64,000 nt of DNA. Origin: Cristatella mucedo (lineage: Eukaryota > Bryozoa > Phylactolaemata > Cristatellidae). Under the pieces are notes generated by a model that saw only the letters and a list, made by a program, of their open reading frames with translations, made no database searches and was not told where the DNA came from. This document shows, piece after piece, positions 59,752 through 64,000 of the stretch. Numbering within the stretch: position 1 is the first letter of the stretch; each line of letters starts with the position of its first letter. The translations under genes and the position numbers were made by a program. Location of the stretch: positions 636,001 through 700,000 of the forward strand of contig WPIO01000128.1 of the NCBI GenBank assembly GCA_009760855.2, given 5' to 3'.

Positions 59752-62700
59752 TGTGTATCTCCGTCTGTAACTCCACAAAGTTATAAAGACCATGTGAGCG
59801 TTACGCAGGAGAATTTTCTACAGCGCACTCATAGCCTTAGCGGCTTTCGGTACGCATTCGGTTGCCAACAGACTTCGTCTCACGCAACAAAGAGAAAGTG
59901 GGAAGCATAGCAGAGTCAGGAGAGCAGTTAAGGTAGTGAGTAGAATAGAAGTAGAAGCTAAGGACCGCTGAAAAGGATTAGCCTGTCCTGCTCCTACGTT
60001 GCATTGATCTGCTGCTGCCATGCATAACCAACATCATTAATATGTCATTAGCCTCAGGTCAGGTCCCAGCACCTTTCAAAAAAGCTGTAGTCAGGCCACT
60101 TCTCAAGAAAGCTACACTAGACCAAGAGAACTTAAGCAACTACCGCCCAGTCTTCCTTCTACCATTCCTATCAAAGACACTGGAACGGGTCGTGGCAGAC
60201 CAGCTGAACTCGTATATCGAGACCTCACACCTTGCTAGTAAGTTCCAGTCTGGCTTTAGAGCTAATCACTCCACAGAGTCAGCATTGCTTCGGGTATACA
60301 ACGACCTACTTAGGAATGCAGACATGGGTAGAGTGTCTCTTCTTGTTTTGCTCGATCTTTCGGCAGCTTTTTGATACCATCGATCACAAAGTACTTCTAG
60401 AGCGCCTCTCATCTCGCCTGGGCATCACTGGCACTGCTCTGCAGTGGTTCAGGTCCTATCTCAGTGGGAGACTCCAGAGTGTTGACGTGAATGGACAAAG
60501 ATCATCTGAAGTACCTCTAAAATATGGAGTACCTCAGGGCTCTGTGCTAGGTCCGGTCCTTTTCACCGTTTATACTCTCCCTCTCGCTGATGTGATTGCC
60601 AAGCACAATCTAGGCTTTCACTTCTATGCGGATGACACTCAGTTGTACCTTTGCTTTGATCCCTCCCAGCCTTCGAGCACCTCAAATTCTCTCAACTCAC
60701 TTGCTGCATGCATTGATGACATCCGATCATGGATGGCAGCAAATTTTCTAAAACTAAACGATGATAAAACTAACTTACTAGTATGGGCAAACCTAGTGTT
60801 ATTCAGAAATTGGAAAGGCTGACTTTCAAAATTGGCTCTGCCAGCATATCTCCAGTTGCATCAGCTCGAAAATCTAGGTGTCATATTCCAAAGCGACCTC
60901 TCGTTAGACGACCATATCAGCTCCACAGTCAAATCTGCCTATTTTCAGCTTCATAACATTGCTAAAAATTAGGGCTTGTTTAGATAAGGATACCACGTCC
61001 AAGTTGGTCCATGCATTCGTGACATCTCGTCTCGACTTCTGCAACTCACTGCTTACTGGCCTACCAGCATGTGCGATCAGGCGATTGCAGCTGGTGCAAA
61101 ACTCTGCAGCTAGGCTTGTCTGTCGTGAGCTTCGCAGTTGCCACATTACTCCACTTCTCGCCGACCTGCACTGGTTACCAGTCAAGCAACGGATTGACTT
61201 CAAGGTTTTGTCGCTCACTTTTTAGGTCTCTTCATTCTATGGCTCCAGCCTATCTTTCAGATATACTACCCCATCAGGCAAAGCATCGTACCACTCGCTT
61301 TTCGGAATCCAACAGTCTAGAAATACCTCGTACAAACCTTAAATCCTTTGGAGACCGTGCATTTAGCTCGTATGCTCCCACAGCCTGGACCTCCCTCCCG
61401 ACCTGCATCAGAACATCCCCTGACCTGACCACATTTAAAAGAAACTTAAAAACATACCTATTTAGGACAGCATTTAGTGGGTCCCTGTGATTCGTCCTTG
61501 GTGTGCTTATGCGTGCTGACACTGTTCATGCTGCCACTAACCACATTTGCATGCTGACCCAGTGCATGTAACCCCTAACCATGTTATTCATTTTGTTTGT
61601 TTTTCAAGCATAATTTTACTTACTATTCTATTGCGTATCACTTTGCAGCAAATGTAAAGCGCCTAGAAAGAGATTAAGTTCTCTGAGGGCGCTTTATCAA
61701 GTGCAATATTATTATTATTATTATTATTAGCCATAGTCGGCAGCAGGAGAGTAGTTGTCGTTGCGTAAGAATTGTGGAAGCAAGTTCCACAGTCTAGGAC
61801 CTGCAGAGCTAAAGCTTCTGTCGCCAACGGTCTTTAAGCGCAGGAATGGAACAGCTAACTTATTGTCCACGCAGGACCTGAGGGTGCGAACAGGCTAAAA
61901 CTGATGCAGCAGTTCAGCTAGGTACGAAGGAGCCAAGCCGTGGCGGGCCTTGTGGGTCAGCGTAAAAACCTTGCTCTGAATCCGTTGGTAAATCGGCATC
62001 CATCCTAGCTCTTTTAGCAAAGGAGACATGTGCTCAAACCGCTGGGACTTGAAGACTTGCCTTGCAGCCATATTCATAGTCAGCTGCAGTGGCCTAATAG
62101 CTTTCTTCGGCAGCCCAGCCAATAGGGAATTACAATAATCAAGCCGAGACAGAACTAAAGAGCTAGTTTTTTGCAAGCCACTGTGGAAGACAGCACCTAA
62201 TCTTGGTTAGGGATTAGATGTGATGGCTAGCTGTAGAGGCAGAATTCTGAATTAAGCTTTTGAAATTAAGGCAGCTGTCGAAAACGACACCTAAATTTCG
62301 AGCACGTGATGATGGTCGCACAACAGCATCACCTAGTAGAAGAGCAAAGCCTTTTAATCCAGCCACACGCTTTGGTTGTCTTATGAGCAGCAGTTAGGTT
62401 TTATCATCATTTAATTTCAGGAAGTTTTCCGACATCCAGGATCGAATATCGGCAAGGCAAACATTCAATTTTTCAGTTGCTGCAGCATACTCCGACGGTT
62501 TTAATGACAAATACAACTGAGTATCGTCAGCACAAAAGTGATATCCTATTCCATGGGCCTTAATCACTTTCCCCAGAGGTTGTGTATAAATGAAGAACCG
62601 CAAGAGACCGAGTACAGACCTTTGAGGGACTCCACAGGGGAACCTTCTCGTTTGTGAGACCTGACCCCAACAAGACACGGATTGAACACGATCAGACGAG

Positions 62701-63635
62701 TACGGTTTAAACCAGGCCAGTGCTTCGTCTGCCAGACCGATCGTTGTTCTCAATCGTTCAAGCAGAACCTCGTGATCAATGGTGTCGAAGGCAGCAGACA
62801 GATCTAGCAGAGCTAGGGCAGTGACATTCCCGTCGTCGTTGCCACGTATAATGTCATCGTTAACATGGAGGAGAGCAATTTCAGTGGAGTGCTGCCTCTT
62901 GAACCCCGATTGAAATGTTTCTGACATTCCATTATTTTCAATGTGTTCAACCAGCTGCTTAGCAACAATTTTTTCAAGAATCTTTGACAAGAAAGGAAGA
63001 AGCGAAACCGGGCGATAGTTTGCTAGGACCTCTGTGTCTAATCCAGGCTTTTTAAGAATGGGTCTAACGATTGCCGATTTGAAGGATTTGGGGACGACCC
63101 CGTTTCCCAAAGAAGCATTAAAAATCTTGGTTATGGCAGGGCTAAGTAGGTCTGCCAGTAAAGACCACAGAGATAAAGGTATAGGGTCTTCAGGAGACGA
63201 GCTCTTTTTTGCTAGACTTTATTAAGGCAGCCACATCGCATACAGAAACATCGGAGAACCTTTTAAGGAAGGTCACAGGTTGAGGAACCACGATTGCTTT
63301 AGTCGGAGGCGGCTTAATGGAGGCACGAATGCGCACAATGTTTCAGTAAAGAAGGCTGAACACTTTTCGGCTGAGCCCTTAATATCTGGGGAGTCAGACC
63401 TCACAGCGTTGGCCAGTAAATGGTTTACTGTCTTATAAATCTGTTTAGTTTCCGACTGGCAGGAATTCAGCTTTCTAATGAAGAAAGAAGCCCCTGTTTT
63501 TTAAGCTTTCGGGTGTAATTTCGAATGAAGTCTTTGAAATTGACTAGATGTGCATCAGACCCCGATTTCTTGAAACGACGTTCAAGCCTGAGCTTAACCT
63601 TGCGCATGAGCTGAGCAGTGTTGATGGCTGACTAG
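59752..63635 (-). mobile_element. LINE family 2 (CR1/L2/Jockey type), longest copy, split by a family 1 LINE
   Basis: The 3' end is at 59752 (TGTATCTCCGTCTGTAACTC). The element reads on the minus strand and is interrupted at ~59980-61729 by a plus-strand family 1 LINE. The coding part at 62394-63110 is a 238-codon frame with the reverse transcriptase motifs NYRPVSLLPFLSKILEKIV, LALLDLSAAFDTIDHE, a GVPQ(R)SVLG turn and the catalytic box HFCADDTQLYL (both Asp kept). The frame stops at KLNDDKT and continues elsewhere with shifts (ELGWMPIYQRIQSKVFTLTH). No endonuclease domain is seen; the 5' limit near 63635 is approximate. Dead copy. Confidence 0.9.
59981..61729 (+). mobile_element. LINE family 1 (CR1/L2/Jockey type), longest copy
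   Basis: Starts inside the reverse transcriptase region and runs through the catalytic domain (NYRPVFLLPFLSKTLERVV, LDLSAAF, GVPQGSVLGPVLF, FYADDTQLYLC), the C-terminal part (DLHWLPVKQRIDFKV, KAWNSLP-like), the 3' UTR and tail stem to (ATT)n. It is broken by an extra T at about 60369, in-frame stops after 60822 and another extra T near 61221. No endonuclease domain, so it is 5'-truncated. The flanks repeat ATTAGCC, a likely target duplication. Confidence 0.92.
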
Positions 63636-64000
63636 GCGGACTAACCACTCGTTAACATGCCAAAACGTCTTATTAGAGGAAATATTCATAATGGCACTCA
63701 GGGGCGCTTGGCTGAAAGTTGGCGATGTTGCATTCTAGGTACAAGGCATTCACACGACACAATACTTGCGTGCCAGAGCTGCTTTGTGCAAATTCACGGG
63801 GATGCGACCAAAATGCCATACGAGTTGACATTTACTAGCTGGTGAGACCACGTCAGCTGCACCACAGCAACGAGCGTGAAATAAGAAACTGGCAGTGTAA
63901 AATGGAATCGACAGATTTTAATTTCTTAGTAGCTGAGTCTCCTTTCACTTAAGGCGCGAACGTGCAAACCGGTGTTCAGAAGCTCCTGACTTTGCACTGA
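63636..64000. other. Unassigned DNA at the window end
   Basis: A 62-codon plus frame (63657-63845) has no recognisable motif. This could be the target sequence around the family 2 LINE or its 5' end. Confidence 0.25.

Noticed and set aside
62394-63110. Intact host gene encoding a reverse transcriptase
   Set aside because: The motifs are those of a non-LTR retrotransposon, the 3' part is frameshifted and the 5' endonuclease region is missing, so it is a dead LINE copy.

Overview
This window is eukaryotic nuclear DNA, almost certainly from an invertebrate animal. The evidence is spliced genes with canonical GT-AG introns, a nuclear receptor gene (a family found only in animals), many decayed LINE (non-LTR) retrotransposons, tRNA-derived SINEs, and very long (GA)n/(CT)n tracts. 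I cannot fix the phylum from the sequence. There is no sign of bacterial gene organisation, CRISPR, rRNA or intact tRNA genes. Most long open frames are translated microsatellites or shadows.

Two host genes can be reconstructed from splice sites and reading-frame phase. (1) A plus-strand gene is spread over 19 small exons from 1103 to 38161 (stop at 38159-38161). Its 5' part lies before the first exon I can see. All 18 junctions keep phase and give about 737 residues of a protein I do not recognise: proline-rich, Lys/Arg-rich and low-complexity at first, then a helical, partly coiled-coil-like C-terminal third. (2) A minus-strand gene in three coding exons (56150-55733, 52509-51916, 46665-46337) encodes a 446-residue nuclear receptor. 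It has a complete two-zinc-finger DNA-binding domain and a recognisable ligand-binding domain closest to the COUP-TF (NR2F) group, but with an unusual P-box, a poly-alanine run inside the ligand-binding domain and a diverged C-terminus. The two genes converge, with 8.2 kb between their stop codons.

The rest is repeats. Two LINE families of the CR1/L2/Jockey type recur. Family 1 ends in a conserved stem-forming tail followed by (ATT)n. Family 2 ends in a TGTAACTCCAC...-type tail followed by (ACATT)n (named here from its minus-strand appearance). Two tRNA-derived SINE families are present, and SINE A shares the family 1 LINE tail. Two pogo/Tigger-like elements with TA target duplications occur. 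Several insertions are nested: a family 1 LINE inside a family 2 LINE at 59.7-63.6 kb, a pogo-like element inside a LINE tail at 14.4-15.0 kb, and a SINE plus a tail-only element inside a LINE at 33.6-34.5 kb.

Layout: 1-38 kb is the plus-strand gene with repeat-rich introns. 38-46 kb is the intergenic region, dominated by a diverged ~171-bp satellite in two inverted arms (39.6-42.1 and 43.0-44.3 kb). 46-57 kb is the nuclear receptor gene, with a 1.4-kb CAGA/CAGG array in intron 1 and a GC-rich 5' region. 57-64 kb is a GA tract, unassigned DNA and the nested LINEs.
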